The notes under the pieces: generated by a model
Told to the model about the DNA's origin: nothing
The model's database searches: none
Seen by the model: the letters and a program-made list of their open reading frames with translations, nothing else
Translations under genes and position numbers: made by a program
In this document: piece after piece, positions 8,153 through 18,253 of the stretch
Layout of the letters: each line of letters begins with the position of its first letter
How positions within the stretch are numbered: the stretch's first letter is position 1
Assembly (NCBI GenBank): GCA_028279345.1
Contig: JANQNY010000013.1
Span: forward strand, 1-45,430
Direction: 5' to 3'
From: Geminicoccaceae bacterium
GTDB lineage: Bacteria > Pseudomonadota > Alphaproteobacteria > Geminicoccales > Geminicoccaceae
Length of the DNA stretch: 45,430 nucleotides

Positions 8153-9679
8153 TCAGGCCCCGAACGCGCCAGCCCAGGGATGGCCCAGCGCGCTCGCCCC
8201 GCTGCGCTCGCCGTCAGGTGCCACGAGAATGGCGCTGGGCAAGGCGAAGGGCGTCGGCTGGACCCCGTCGTTGGCCGTGGTCGAGGGCAGGAGGGCGCCG
8301 ACCGCGGACCGGACGTCCTCGCCCAACCGCGCGTCGACGACGGCGGCGTCGGGTCCGCTCACGTCGATGCGCGGGCGCGCGAACGCGCGCTCCAGATCGT
8401 CGCTGGCGTCGATGAGGAAGCTTGCGAGTTGGAGGACCGCCGGGAGGATGCGCCGGCCGCCGCAAGCACCCAATGCGGCTCGGCCACCGTTCGCCAGCTC
8501 GATCAACGTCGGGCACATGTTCGCGAGCGGCTTCGCGCCGGGGGCGAGAGCGTTGGGGGTACCCGGTCGTGGGTCGAACCACATGATGCCGTTGTTCAGG
8601 AGAATGCCCGTCTCAGGCAGGCGTACATGGCTGCCGAAGAGCGACAGCAAGGTCTGCGTCCAGGCGACCAGCATGCCGTCACCATCGACGACACAGAAAT
8701 GCGAAGTGTTCCCCGGATCGGCGACGTGGCCCCTTTGTTCGAGCCGCGTCGCGTAGGCGCGTTGGAGGCCGCGCGCATAGGCCGCGTAGGCGTCTCGGTC
8801 GATGGCGTCGCCTTGCCAGCTGGCGGCCACCAGACCCAGCGCTTCCTCGAGGCTTGCGCCCGCGAAGAGCCCGTCCATCGCCAGGACCTCAGCGTCGCGA
8901 TAGCCGAACCGGCGCGGTTCCACGAGCCGAGCCGCATAGCCTTCGAGGTCCGGTGCGCTGAGCCACGTGCCGGCGGCCTCGGCCTCAGCTAGTAGTCGCC
9001 CGGCGAGTTCACCCCGATAGAAATCCTCGGGTCCCGCCTCGGCGAGCCGGCGGTACGTGCGGGCAAGGGCGGAGGTATCCAACCGGAAGCGACCGGTCAG
9101 CGGGTCGCCCGCGGGCGGTAGACCGTCGGCGAGGAAGTAGGCGGCGCTTCCTGCTTGCCGCCGGAGGAGCCGCGCGTCATTGGCGATCTTGAGGGTCGTA
9201 TACCAGTCCCCGGCATGACCAGCTTCGGCGAGCCTGATGGCAGGGTCGAGCGCCGCGCGCCAAGCGAGCCTGCCGAACCGCTCGTGGGCGAGGCCCAGCG
9301 CGGCGACGAGGCTAGGCACGGCCACCGCCGACGGCCCTGTTACGTTGCGGTCGTCGACCACGCCGGGCCAGGCGAAGAGGCCCGGCCCAGGCTCACCGGT
9401 GAGGGGGTAGGCGCTTGGGTCGAGGGCCTGCGGCGCCACCATGCCGCCGTCGATGGCCACAGCCGGTTCGCCTGGTGCCTGGATCAACGCCGCACAACCG
9501 CCGCCGATGCCGCTCATCCAGGGCTCGGCGACACCGAGCGCCAGGGAGGTGGCGACAGCGGCATCGACGGCGTTGCCGCCCTTCCGCAGCGCCTCCACGC
9601 CGGCCGCAGCCGCATCCACGCTCTGCGCCGCGACCAGGCCGCCACCGGTCTTCACGACATCCTTCACGAAGAGGGGCAT
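8153..9679 (-). CDS. ggt: Gamma-glutamyltransferase family protein
   Basis: 508 residues, an Ntn-hydrolase proenzyme of normal family length. The N-terminal region has the family block GGNAVDAAVATSLALGV followed by MSGIGGG. The self-cleavage site and nucleophile is Thr325 in GNTSHFCVVD, and GACGGRRI corresponds to the glycine-rich oxyanion segment. There is no signal peptide, so a cytoplasmic enzyme is expected, unlike E. coli Ggt. The usual Arg-containing stretch after the first domain (YREMAP in E. coli) reads DGGMVAPQ, so gamma-glutamyl recognition may differ. It may hydrolyse a gamma-glutamyl or related amide brought in by the adjacent importer, for example glutathione-like peptides; this is inference from context. 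The gene is 53 bases after the cyclase gene. Confidence 0.9.
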   Translation of the reverse strand: MPLFVKDVVKTGGGLVAAQSVDAAAAGVEALRKGGNAVDAAVATSLALGVAEPWMSGIGGGCAALIQAPGEPAVAIDGGMVAPQALDPSAYPLTGEPGPGLFAWPGVVDDRNVTGPSAVAVPSLVAALGLAHERFGRLAWRAALDPAIRLAEAGHAGDWYTTLKIANDARLLRRQAGSAAYFLADGLPPAGDPLTGRFRLDTSALARTYRRLAEAGPEDFYRGELAGRLLAEAEAAGTWLSAPDLEGYAARLVEPRRFGYRDAEVLAMDGLFAGASLEEALGLVAASWQGDAIDRDAYAAYARGLQRAYATRLEQRGHVADPGNTSHFCVVDGDGMLVAWTQTLLSLFGSHVRLPETGILLNNGIMWFDPRPGTPNALAPGAKPLANMCPTLIELANGGRAALGACGGRRILPAVLQLASFLIDASDDLERAFARPRIDVSGPDAAVVDARLGEDVRSAVGALLPSTTANDGVQPTPFALPSAILVAPDGERSGASALGHPWAGAFGA

Positions 9680-9732
9680 GATGGCCTCCCTGCTCGGCGA
9701 ACCAACACGCCAGCTGCCATGAAGGATCGCTC

Positions 9733-10944
9733 TCAGAGCGTCCAGAGATCGAGCTTGCTCTCACGGCCGCGCACGCCGACGTCCTGGTGCCATTTCATGT
9801 CGGCTTCGGCGCCGCCGGCACGCTGAACCGCAGCGTCGCTGATCACGGCGCGAGCATCCAGCTCGCGTGCCAGGTGTTCCAGCCGGCTGGCGACGTTGAC
9901 CGTATCGCCCAAGACCGCGAACTCCATCCGGCGCTCGGAGCCGAGATCGCCGAGGATGACCGGTCCCCAGTGCAGCCCCAAGGCGAGCCGGAAGGGGCCA
10001 TCCGACGGGAACGCCTCGAGGATGGCCCGAACGCAGCGAAGGGCGCGCGCCGCGTCGTCCGGTCCCGGATCGGGCGTGCCGAAGGTCGCCATCACGCCGT
10101 CGCCGATGAATTTGTCCAGCGTGCCGCCATGCTCGAAGATCAACGCCTCGAGCCGGAGATGGAGGTCACGCAGGGCCGCCACCACGTCGCTCGGCGTTCG
10201 GCTCTCGGCCCACCGCGTAAACCCCACGACATCGACGAACAGTACGGCAACCTCGGCATTGCGGGCGGCGGTCAACGGCGTATCGCGCGTGGCGAGTTGA
10301 TCGACCATCGCCGGCGCGAAATAGCGGGCGAGGTTGGCCCTTTCCCGCTCGGCGCTCGCCTGGCGCCGGACAAGTCGCTGCGAGCGCCATACCGCCACAG
10401 CTAGCACGCCGGCGACGATCAAGAACGTTCCGACTTCCTGTACGCGGACGCCCACATCGATGGCATGGGGATCGCTCACGGCTCCAAGGACCGACTCGAG
10501 GTCGTGGGGGTCTGGCAAGAAGGCCGCGCTATACTCGGGCTGGAGCAGTATCAGCGTGACGCCGACAGTCCACGCTGTGCCGCCGACCAGCCCGCCCCAG
10601 AGCACCACACTCGGCCTGAACGCGAAAACCAATAGCGACAGCATCACGAAGAGGTACACTGAAGCACCCAGCTTGAGTGTGAGGGTTGCTGGATAGTCGA
10701 TGAGGGCCAGAGGATTGGGATATAGCAGCGCGAACGCGAGAAGCGCCATGTCGACGGCAACGAAGACATAGATGGCGCGCCTTCTCAGGCGGCCCGTGCG
10801 CAGTTTCCACAGCAGGATCTCGCCGATGGCGAGGAAGACAGCGATGAGGCCGAAAGGGTAGAGCGCGTCCGGATAGGGCGACAACAGGGCAACCAGGACG
10901 GTGATGCCACCGAGTGCGGCGCGCCGGACGCGGAGCCCGAGCAT
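9733..10944 (-). CDS. Membrane-bound class III adenylate/guanylate cyclase
   Basis: 403 residues. The N-terminal half (about 10-190) holds around six hydrophobic segments, a membrane anchor of the MASE-like type without a recognised ligand domain. A short linker (RQASAERERANLARYF) leads to the cyclase domain from about 228. Metal-binding Asp238 (VLFVDVVGFT) and Asp282 (FIGDGVMATFG) are present, as is Lys278 for base recognition. VLGDTVNVASRLE is the conserved late motif with Asn and Arg for catalysis. Activity is therefore expected, with cAMP the likely product. The gene sits on the strand of the ggt/transporter series, but a functional tie is not shown. Confidence 0.92.
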   Translation of the reverse strand: MLGLRVRRAALGGITVLVALLSPYPDALYPFGLIAVFLAIGEILLWKLRTGRLRRRAIYVFVAVDMALLAFALLYPNPLALIDYPATLTLKLGASVYLFVMLSLLVFAFRPSVVLWGGLVGGTAWTVGVTLILLQPEYSAAFLPDPHDLESVLGAVSDPHAIDVGVRVQEVGTFLIVAGVLAVAVWRSQRLVRRQASAERERANLARYFAPAMVDQLATRDTPLTAARNAEVAVLFVDVVGFTRWAESRTPSDVVAALRDLHLRLEALIFEHGGTLDKFIGDGVMATFGTPDPGPDDAARALRCVRAILEAFPSDGPFRLALGLHWGPVILGDLGSERRMEFAVLGDTVNVASRLEHLARELDARAVISDAAVQRAGGAEADMKWHQDVGVRGRESKLDLWTL

Positions 10945-11018
10945 GACGCCGGCTTTACTTTCACGCTCGACGAACTCGTCGACCCGCGAGCGAACGCGTC
11001 GGGCGGTTGAGCCGGCGC

Positions 11019-11444
11019 TCAGCGGGAGCGTGCCATGCTGCGCGCGACGAAGCTGGCGACGCCCGAGCCCTTGGCCGCACCGAAGGGGTCGACGCAGTCA
11101 TGCAGAAAGCGGGTGCGATCGTCCTGGTCCAGCACAGTCGGCAGCCATTCGGCGAGCACGACCGCGCCCCGATGCCGGAGGCGGAAGATGGCGCCGTCGT
11201 GTTCGACCTGCAGCTTGACGGTCGGCCAAACCTCGATGGTCTCCGCCTCGGCGGCCGTGAACTGGTAGTCGTCCCACGCGTTCGGCCCGAGCCGCTCGAA
11301 ACGTCCGAGCACCTGCGCCTCGAAGAGCTTGCGGGCGCGGGCGTTGGCGACCATCACCCGTGCGGCGCGAACGGTGCCGCGCAAGCCGACGATGACGCGC
11401 TGGGCTGCAGACGACAGGGTCGGCTCGGACATCCCCGCGCTCAT
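11019..11444 (-). CDS. Conserved-looking protein of unknown function
   Basis: 141 residues, not recognised. The N-terminal third is basic and Ala/Arg-rich (RVIVGLRGTVRAARVMVANARARK). The middle is acidic with aromatic residues (WDDYQFTAAEAETIEVWPTVKLQVEHDG). The C-terminus contains FLHDCVDPFGAAKG. There is no signal peptide or membrane segment. It lies 46 bases after the acetyl-CoA synthetase gene and 74 before the cyclase gene on the same strand. Third-position GC matches the neighbours, which supports it being a real gene. A start at ATG 11432 is an alternative. Confidence 0.6.
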   Translation of the reverse strand: MSAGMSEPTLSSAAQRVIVGLRGTVRAARVMVANARARKLFEAQVLGRFERLGPNAWDDYQFTAAEAETIEVWPTVKLQVEHDGAIFRLRHRGAVVLAEWLPTVLDQDDRTRFLHDCVDPFGAAKGSGVASFVARSMARSR

Positions 11445-11490
11445 CGACGGCGCGAGGTGCGCCCGGCGCTCATGTCCGGGCGCGCTTCGG

Positions 11491-13422
11491 TCATCGGCTC
11501 ATGCGGTTTTCGACCAGCTCGTCGACCACGGCGGGCTCGGCGAGCGTCGAGGTATCGCCGAGCTGATCGGCCTCGTTGGCTGCGATCTTCCTCAGAATGC
11601 GGCGCATGATCTTGCCGGAGCGGGTCTTCGGCAGGCCCGGTGCCCACTGGCTGTAGTCCGGTGAGGCGATCGGGCCGATATCCTGGCGGACGTGCTTGAC
11701 CAGATCCTGGCGCAGCTCCTCGGTGGGCTCGACGCCCGACTGGAGGGTCACGTAGCAGTAGATGCCCTGGCCCTTGATGTCGTGCGGGAAGCCCACGACC
11801 GCCGCCTCGGCGACGGCAGAATGCGCGACGAGCGAGCTTTCGACTTCGGCCGTGCCCATCCGATGGCCGGATACATTGATGACGTCGTCCACACGCCCGG
11901 TGATCCAGTAATAGCCGTCCGCATCGCGCCGCGCGCCGTCCCCGGTGAAGTAGGCACCCTTGAACGTTGCGAAGTAGGTCTGGACGAAACGTTCGTGGTC
12001 GCCGAAGACCGTGCGCATCTGGCCGGGCCAGCTATCCTTGAGAATCAGATTGCCTTCAGTGGCGCCTTCTAGCTCCTTGCCGTCGTTGTCGACCAGCGCC
12101 GGCTGCACGCCGAAGAACGGCTTCGAGGCCGAACCAGGCTTGAGCGCGATGGCGCCGGCAAGCGGGGTGATGAGGATGCCGCCCGTCTCGGTCTGCCACC
12201 ACGTGTCGACGATCGGGCACCGGCTGTCGCCCACGACCTCGTAGTACCAGCGCCAGGCCTCCGGGTTGATCGGCTCGCCGACGGAGCCCAAGAGCCGCAG
12301 CGAGTCCCTCGAGGTCTCCTTCACCGGCGCGTCGCCCTTCTGCATCAGGGCACGGATGGCGGTGGGTGCGGTGTAGAAGATGTTGACCTTGTGCTTGTCG
12401 ACGACCTGCCAGAAGCGCGACATGCTCGGATAGTTCGGCACGCCCTCGAACATCAGCGTCGTGGCGCCGTTCGCCAACGGACCGTAGACGATGTAGCTGT
12501 GGCCGGTGACCCAGCCGACATCGGCGGTGCACCAGTAGATGTCACCGTCCTTGTAGTCGAAGACGTAGTGGTGAGTCAGCGACGCAAAGACGAGATAGCC
12601 GCCGGAGGTGTGGAGGACACCCTTCGGCTTGCCGGTGGAGCCCGACGTGTAGAGGATGAAGAGCGGGTCCTCGGCGTTCATGCGCTCCGGCTCGCACTCC
12701 GCGGAGGCGTCGCTCATGAGCGCCGACGCGTCGACGTCGCGGCCGTCCTGCATCGGCACGTCGAGGCCGGCGTGGCGGAACATCAAAACCTTGACGTCCG
12801 GGCCGCAGCGTTCGAGCGCCTTGTCGCAGTTGGCCTTCAAGGGAACGGGCTTGCCGCCGCGGAAGCCGCCGTCCGCAGTGATGACGAGTGTCGAGCTGCA
12901 GTCGTTGACCCGGTCGGCGAGGCTGTCCGGGCTGAAGCCGCCGAACACCACCGAGTGCATCGCGCCAACGCGCGCGCAGGCGAGCATCGCGTAGGCCGCC
13001 TCGGGGATCATCGGCAGGTAGATGGTTACCCGGTCGCCCTTCTTGACGCCTTGCGCCCTCAGGATGTTGGCGAGCTTGCAGACGCGCTCGTGCAACTCGG
13101 CGTAGGTGATGTGGGCGTCGGTGCCCGGGTCGTCGCCCTCCCAGATGATCGCGGTTTGGTTGGCGCGCTCTGGGAGATGCCGGTCGACACAGTTGTAACA
13201 GACGTTGAGTTCGCCGTCCTCGTACCAGCGGATGTGGACGTCGTCGTAGAAGGAGACGTTCTTGATCTTCGAAGGGAACTGAAACCAGTCGAGCCGCTTG
13301 GCCTGGTCCGCCCAGAACCCCTCTGGGTCCTGTACCGAGCGGGCGTAGAGATTCTCGTACGTCGCCTCGTCGCAGTACGACGACGTGGCCCAAGATGCCG
13401 GGACGGGATAGACGTCCTGCAT
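11491..13422 (-). CDS. acs: Acetyl-CoA synthetase (AMP-forming)
   Basis: 643 residues, the standard length of Acs. It activates acetate to acetyl-AMP and then acetyl-CoA in the cytoplasm. The AMP-binding P-loop [15 protein letters not shown] is intact, as is the WWQTETGG motif. The C-terminal domain has [13 protein letters not shown] and the acetylation site in TRSGKIMRR, the Lys that Pat/CobB systems control in other bacteria. The ATG at 13422 is preceded by a strong GGAGGAG ribosome site. It begins a minus-strand run that may continue through the small unknown gene and the cyclase gene. Confidence 0.97.
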   Translation of the reverse strand: MQDVYPVPASWATSSYCDEATYENLYARSVQDPEGFWADQAKRLDWFQFPSKIKNVSFYDDVHIRWYEDGELNVCYNCVDRHLPERANQTAIIWEGDDPGTDAHITYAELHERVCKLANILRAQGVKKGDRVTIYLPMIPEAAYAMLACARVGAMHSVVFGGFSPDSLADRVNDCSSTLVITADGGFRGGKPVPLKANCDKALERCGPDVKVLMFRHAGLDVPMQDGRDVDASALMSDASAECEPERMNAEDPLFILYTSGSTGKPKGVLHTSGGYLVFASLTHHYVFDYKDGDIYWCTADVGWVTGHSYIVYGPLANGATTLMFEGVPNYPSMSRFWQVVDKHKVNIFYTAPTAIRALMQKGDAPVKETSRDSLRLLGSVGEPINPEAWRWYYEVVGDSRCPIVDTWWQTETGGILITPLAGAIALKPGSASKPFFGVQPALVDNDGKELEGATEGNLILKDSWPGQMRTVFGDHERFVQTYFATFKGAYFTGDGARRDADGYYWITGRVDDVINVSGHRMGTAEVESSLVAHSAVAEAAVVGFPHDIKGQGIYCYVTLQSGVEPTEELRQDLVKHVRQDIGPIASPDYSQWAPGLPKTRSGKIMRRILRKIAANEADQLGDTSTLAEPAVVDELVENRMSR

Positions 13423-13561
13423 ATGTCTCCTCCGCTGACTGTTCGCGCCTTACCGAGCGCGCGCCTATTGAGCGTATCGTGCAAAGCGCAGAGCACCAAT
13501 ACAACGACCTAGCGTCGCGACATTGGTCGCCCCGCCGCTCGCCGCCAGGTTGGTCTCAAGT

Positions 13562-14206
13562 CTAGCCGGCGCCGCTTGCCTCTAGCCATTCCTTGAAGGT
13601 CGGCCAGATGCGCTCGACCATCACGCTAACGCCGGCCCGGTTGGGGTGGATACCGTCGGACTGATTGAGTTCCGGTTGGGCGGCGACACCGTGGAGCAGG
13701 AACGGGTAGAACGCGACGTCATAGCGCTCGGCGACGTCCGCGAACGCGCCCCTGTAGGCTTCCCCATATTCGGTGCCGAGATTGGGAGGCGCCAGCATCC
13801 CGGCTAGCAGCACGGCGACGCCGTCGTTCTCGAGCATGGCGAGCATGGCGTCGAGATTGGCCCGCATCTCCTCAGGCGGCAGCGCCCGCAGGCCATCATT
13901 GGCCCCGAGCGCCAGGACGACGTGGCTCGGTTGCTCGGCGAGAACCCAGCCGAGCCGTGCCCGACCTCCGGCCGTCGTATCCCCGGAAACCCCAGCATTG
14001 ATGACGTCGCACGCATAACCCTCTTCCTCCAGACGGGCCTGCATCCGCGCGGGCCAGCTGGCACTCTCGGGAAGGCCGAAGCCGGCGGTCAGGCTGTCAC
14101 CTACGAAGGCGATCCGACACTCGGCAGCGTTGCTCGGCGAGGCGAGGTTGAGGATCAGCGCAAAGACGCCAATTAAAAGCCCGAACTCTTCTCGCGGTGG
14201 TCCCAT
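13562..14206 (-). CDS. tesA: TesA-like SGNH esterase/thioesterase, exported
   Basis: 214 residues from ATG 14206. A hydrophobic N-terminal stretch (FGLLIGVFALILNLASPSNA) looks like a signal peptide. SGNH catalytic blocks are all visible: FVGDSLTAGFG (nucleophile Ser), NAGVSGDTTAGG (Gly), LGANDGLR (Asn) and DGIHPN (Asp and His). Proteins of this kind are multifunctional thioesterase/arylesterase/lysophospholipase enzymes of the periplasm. An upstream in-frame extension to 14491 would run through the divergent ATPase gene and destroy the signal peptide, so it is rejected. It is head to head with the YbbA/YbbP-type transporter genes, the same neighbourhood as in E. coli. Confidence 0.9.
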   Translation of the reverse strand: MGPPREEFGLLIGVFALILNLASPSNAAECRIAFVGDSLTAGFGLPESASWPARMQARLEEEGYACDVINAGVSGDTTAGGRARLGWVLAEQPSHVVLALGANDGLRALPPEEMRANLDAMLAMLENDGVAVLLAGMLAPPNLGTEYGEAYRGAFADVAERYDVAFYPFLLHGVAAQPELNQSDGIHPNRAGVSVMVERIWPTFKEWLEASGAG

Positions 14207-14918
14207 GGACGAAGCAGGCATCCGAACCCCATTGATCCGTGCCGAAGACGTGCACTTGACGCTTAGGGCGCAGAGCGGCCCCGTCAACGTGCTGCGCGGC
14301 ATCGATCTGGAGGTGGCGGCGGGAAGCTCGATCGGTGTGGTCGGCCCGTCGGGCTCCGGCAAGTCCAGCCTGCTCGCCCTGCTCGCCGGGCTCGAACGCC
14401 CGACCCACGGTCGCATCTTCGTCGACGGCGTCGAGATCTCGGCGCTCAACGAAAACGAGCGCGCGGACTGGCGGCGCCGTGAGCTGGGCATCCTCTTTCA
14501 GTCGTTTCACCTGATCAGCACGCTCACCGCACTCGAGAACGTCGCCGTGCCGCTCGAGCTGGCGGGCGATTGGGCGGCGGACGCGCACGCGCGGGAGGCG
14601 CTCGATGCGGTCGGGCTCGGCCATCGGCTCGACCACCGACCGACCCAGCTCTCCGGCGGTGAGCAGCAGCGCGTAGCGCTTGCACGCGCGCTCGTGGCAA
14701 AGCCGCGGCTCGTCCTCGCTGACGAGCCGACCGGCAACCTGGACGGCGACACGGCAAGCCACATGGCGGACCTCTTGTTCTCCGCCGTCGCTGAGGCTGG
14801 CGCGACGCTCCTCCTGATCACCCACGACCCTGCTCTCGCCGCGCGCTGCGACCGCATCGCGCAGATGGCCAACGGCAAGCTGGTCCAGGCGCCGTCGCCG
14901 CGCGTTGAAGCCGCATGA
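14205..14918 (+). CDS. ybbA: ABC transporter ATPase, YbbA/LolD-like
   Basis: 237 residues from ATG 14205. Walker [19 protein letters not shown], signature [15 protein letters not shown] and Walker [13 protein letters not shown] are all intact. The order and spacing are those of the MacB/LolD/YbbA group, whose ATPases pair with FtsX-type permeases. The frame is open upstream to 14130, but the family starts shortly before IRAEDVHL, so the shorter start is chosen. The start codon shares two bases with the tesA start on the opposite strand. It overlaps the permease gene by ATGA, so the two are coupled. Confidence 0.93.
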   Translation: MDEAGIRTPLIRAEDVHLTLRAQSGPVNVLRGIDLEVAAGSSIGVVGPSGSGKSSLLALLAGLERPTHGRIFVDGVEISALNENERADWRRRELGILFQSFHLISTLTALENVAVPLELAGDWAADAHAREALDAVGLGHRLDHRPTQLSGGEQQRVALARALVAKPRLVLADEPTGNLDGDTASHMADLLFSAVAEAGATLLLITHDPALAARCDRIAQMANGKLVQAPSPRVEAA

Positions 14919-17416
14919 ACTGGCGTCTGGCGACGCGGCTGGTATGGCGCGATCTGAGGGCTAGTCCACAACTCCTCTGGATCGTCGCCGCGCTGGTCCT
15001 GGGTGTCGCTACCTTCGCCGCCGTCGGCACGGCGCGCCAGGTCGTGCTGGAGACGCTCCAACGGGACGCCGCCGTGCTGATGGGCGGTGATGCCCGGCTG
15101 CGCGCGACCGGCGCGCCGATCACCCCCGAGGAGAAGGCGGGCGTCGTGCCGGACGACGCCCGCACGTCCGACATCGTCAGCGTCAACACGATCCTCAAGA
15201 CCGACACGGCCGACGTTACCGTCGCGCTCAAAGGCGTCGACGGCGCCTACCCACTTTATGGCGAGCTTCGGCTCGACCCGCCGATGCCGGTGTCTGACGC
15301 GCTTTGGGACCGCGGCATCATCGTGGCGCCTGGCGTGCTCACCCGGCTCGGTGTTGAAGTCGGCGACCCGGTTCGCATCGGCGATGCGGACTTCACCATC
15401 CGGACGACGCTGGTGGCGGAGCCGGATCGGACGGGAGGCGTCTTCCAGATCGGCCCTCGGGTGATCGTTGCGCTCGATGATCTGGCGGCGACCGGTATTC
15501 TCAGGGAGGGCAGTGTCGCGCGCTACCAAACGCGAATAGCCCTCGCCGACACAAGCGATCGGGATGGCTTTGTGGAGAAGGCGCGGCGCGCCGCGCCCGA
15601 CGCGCGCTTCGAGGTGCGGAGCGCGTCGGCTGCCCAGCCCGGGCTCGAGGGCCTGATCGATCGGCTCGCCACCTTCTTGACGCTCTCGAGCCTCGCCGCG
15701 CTCGCGACCGGTGGCTTGGCTGTTGCGCTCGCCGCGCGCACGCATCTGGCGGGCAAGCTCACAGCGATGGCGACACTCCGCGCGCTCGGCGGTCGTCCTG
15801 GCTGGGTCGCTGGCCTCTACGGGCTGCAGCTCGCTTTGCTGGGGGCCCTCGGTCTCGGCCTTGGCATCATCCTGGGCGCGCTCATGCCCTTCGGACTAGC
15901 GCTCCTGCCACCTGGCTTGCTGCCGGTTCAACTCGAACCCCGCATCGTACCGCAGGCGCTGTTCGCAGCGGCGGCCATCGGTGCATTGGTGCTCGCCTGC
16001 TTCGTCTGGCTGCCGCTCGCCGGCGCCCGAGCGGTATCGCCCGCAAGTCTCTTCCGCGGCGGCACCGATCTCGCGGACGCGAAGCCGCCGCGCCGCGACC
16101 GGCTCATCGCGCTGGGGCTTGCCATTGCGCTCACGGCGCTCGTCATCGCCGTTGCCGACGACGGTCGCCTGGCCGCCACGGTGCTACTCGCGCTCGCGGG
16201 CGGGACAGCCGTGCTCGTGGGCCTGGTGCTTGCCCTTCAGCGACTAGCCGGCGCGCTAGCCGGTGTCGCGCCGCCGCGGCTGCGGCTGCCTTTGCGCGAG
16301 CTCGCGCGGCCGGGCGGGGAGACGACGCCCACGGTCCTGGCGCTGGCCCTGGGTCTGGGGCTCCTGGCGATGGTCGCGCAGACGGGGCAGGTGATCGACC
16401 GGGAGCTCGACGCCCGGGTCCCGGCGCGGGCACCCTCGACGATCTTCATCGACATTCAGCCGGACATGCGGGAGCGCTTCGAGACGATCGTGCAGGATGC
16501 CGGCGCTGAGGTGTTGCAGCTTGCGCCTTATCTGCGCGCGCGCCTCGTCCGCATTGCGGGCGTGCCGGTGGCTGAGGTCGAGATCGGCGAAGAGGCGGCT
16601 TGGTCGGTGCGGGGCGATCGCGGGATCACCTGGTCCGCCGAGCCGCCCGCGGACGAGCGCCTGGTCGCCGGTAGGTGGTGGTCGGACGACTACCGAGGAC
16701 CGCCACTCGTGGCGATCGAGGACGAGGCGGCAACGGCTTACGGCGTCGATGTCGGCGATACGCTCACCTTCAACGTGCTCGGCCGATTGGTGGAGGCCGA
16801 GATCGCGGCGATCCGGCCGGAGATCGACTGGAGCCGCGGTCGATTGGAGTTTCTCTTCACCTTCAGTCCCGGGCTCATCGATCAAGCTCCGCACAGCGTC
16901 ATCGCGTCGGTCGACGTCGCGCTGGACGAGCGTCCGGCGCTCTTGGCGACACTGAGCGACGCGTTGCCAACGGTGACCCCGCTGTTGATCGACGAGACGT
17001 TGGCGGCGGCGAGTGCCGTCCTCGACCGCATCCGGGCGGCCGTGCTCGTGGTTGCTGGGCTGTCGCTGGTGTCGGGTCTCGTCGTGCTGGCGGCGAGCCT
17101 CGCCGCTGTTCGCACGCGGCAGCGCCGGGCGGCAGCCATTTTGAAGGCGTTGGGCGCTGGACGAAGGGACCTCGTGCGGACGTTCCTGGTGGAGCATGCG
17201 GGGCTGGGCGCGCTTGCGGGCTTGGCAGCGCTCGTGCTCGGCATTGCGGGTGCCTGGCTCATCGCCGCCTTTGCGCTCGGCCTGCCGTTCGTCTTCGCGC
17301 CCTTCACCGCGCTCGGCATCATCGGCCTGGGGCTCGCGTTGACCACGCTCACCGGCCTCCTGGGGCTCGCGCGGCTCGCTGCGCAGTCGGCCCAGCCGCT
17401 GCTACGCGCCGGCTGA
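14915..17416 (+). CDS. ybbP: ABC transporter permease with FtsX domains, YbbP-like
   Basis: 833 residues, the length of YbbP-type permeases. An N-terminal helix ([19 protein letters not shown]) is followed by a large periplasmic domain. A group of helices spans about residues 255-500, a second periplasmic domain spans about 510-690, and three more helices end the protein (FtsX domains). It should work with the upstream ATPase, extracting or moving envelope substrates rather than importing nutrients. The proximity to tesA is an old conserved pairing whose purpose is unclear. The 3' end overlaps the convergent cyclic-nucleotide-domain gene by 15 bases. Confidence 0.93.
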   Translation: MNWRLATRLVWRDLRASPQLLWIVAALVLGVATFAAVGTARQVVLETLQRDAAVLMGGDARLRATGAPITPEEKAGVVPDDARTSDIVSVNTILKTDTADVTVALKGVDGAYPLYGELRLDPPMPVSDALWDRGIIVAPGVLTRLGVEVGDPVRIGDADFTIRTTLVAEPDRTGGVFQIGPRVIVALDDLAATGILREGSVARYQTRIALADTSDRDGFVEKARRAAPDARFEVRSASAAQPGLEGLIDRLATFLTLSSLAALATGGLAVALAARTHLAGKLTAMATLRALGGRPGWVAGLYGLQLALLGALGLGLGIILGALMPFGLALLPPGLLPVQLEPRIVPQALFAAAAIGALVLACFVWLPLAGARAVSPASLFRGGTDLADAKPPRRDRLIALGLAIALTALVIAVADDGRLAATVLLALAGGTAVLVGLVLALQRLAGALAGVAPPRLRLPLRELARPGGETTPTVLALALGLGLLAMVAQTGQVIDRELDARVPARAPSTIFIDIQPDMRERFETIVQDAGAEVLQLAPYLRARLVRIAGVPVAEVEIGEEAAWSVRGDRGITWSAEPPADERLVAGRWWSDDYRGPPLVAIEDEAATAYGVDVGDTLTFNVLGRLVEAEIAAIRPEIDWSRGRLEFLFTFSPGLIDQAPHSVIASVDVALDERPALLATLSDALPTVTPLLIDETLAAASAVLDRIRAAVLVVAGLSLVSGLVVLAASLAAVRTRQRRAAAILKALGAGRRDLVRTFLVEHAGLGALAGLAALVLGIAGAWLIAAFALGLPFVFAPFTALGIIGLGLALTTLTGLLGLARLAAQSAQPLLRAG

Positions 17417-18112
17417 GGCGGCGACACGCCGTGGCCTGAGCGTCTGGTCGGCGACCTTGCGGGCGAGGTCGCTCCCGAAGGCCGCATAGACGGCGTCGTG
17501 CAAGTCGGGCGCGCGACGCATACCCCGTTCTAAGCTAGAGCGATCCCAGACCAGCGCCCGCAGCTTTTCGCGTGCGACGGCCGTCGCGGTCGCCGGCCCG
17601 CCTGCGAGAAAGCCGACCTCGCCGACGAGCTGGCCAGGTTGCGCCGCTGCGACGACCTCGCCATCCACGACGACGTCGACCATGCCCTCGGCCAGCGCGT
17701 AGACGCGACTGCCGACATGGCCCTCGGACAGGAGAACCGTCCCAGGCTCCAGGTCACGCCAATGACCTTGGCGCATCAGACGCCGAGCGGCCGCCGCTGA
17801 GAGGCCAGGGAACGCCAGGTCGGCGAGCCGGCGCTCGTCGGCCGTGAGGTGGTCGCGCCGCCGCTCGACGGCCAAATGCCACGCATGGCCAGCGTTGGCC
17901 ACGAGAAACAAGGCGTACCATCCCAGCAGGGCTGTGTTGGGCATCCCCTGACGCAAGCTCTCGCCGATGAAGAAGCCGTAGCCGAGGACGGCGAGGAGCC
18001 GCAGGTAGAAAACGTCGCGCACGAGATAGGCGAGCGCCACGGTGACGAAACCGAGGTGCAGCAAGCCCATCTGCAAGAGGTTGTGCTGTACGGCAGCCCA
18101 ATCGATCGTCAC
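17402..18112 (-). CDS. Membrane-anchored cyclic nucleotide-binding domain protein (Popeye-like)
   Basis: 236 residues. Three hydrophobic segments lie within residues 15-85, followed by a cyclic nucleotide-binding fold at about 100-215. The layout resembles Popeye-domain proteins and their bacterial relatives. The phosphate-binding cassette reads GEVGFLAGGPATATAVA: the Gly-Glu start is kept, but the Arg that grips the cyclic phosphate in CRP is Thr/Ala here. Ligand binding may thus be altered or lost. There is no DNA-binding domain. It converges on the ybbP-like gene with a 15-base overlap and is divergent from the thioesterase gene across 141 bases. Confidence 0.82.
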   Translation of the reverse strand: MTIDWAAVQHNLLQMGLLHLGFVTVALAYLVRDVFYLRLLAVLGYGFFIGESLRQGMPNTALLGWYALFLVANAGHAWHLAVERRRDHLTADERRLADLAFPGLSAAAARRLMRQGHWRDLEPGTVLLSEGHVGSRVYALAEGMVDVVVDGEVVAAAQPGQLVGEVGFLAGGPATATAVAREKLRALVWDRSSLERGMRRAPDLHDAVYAAFGSDLARKVADQTLRPRRVAASAGA

Positions 18113-18253
18113 TGCGATTCCCTCCCTGCATCCTCCGGCGCATCGCTATGGATGCACGCCGCTTCCGAAGAGATGCGCGCGGCTTGAAGGTCCACGGGCT
18201 GGGCGGCCGACGGGACACCGGCTAGGGTGCCGCGGGGTAGGTGAGGGCGGACG

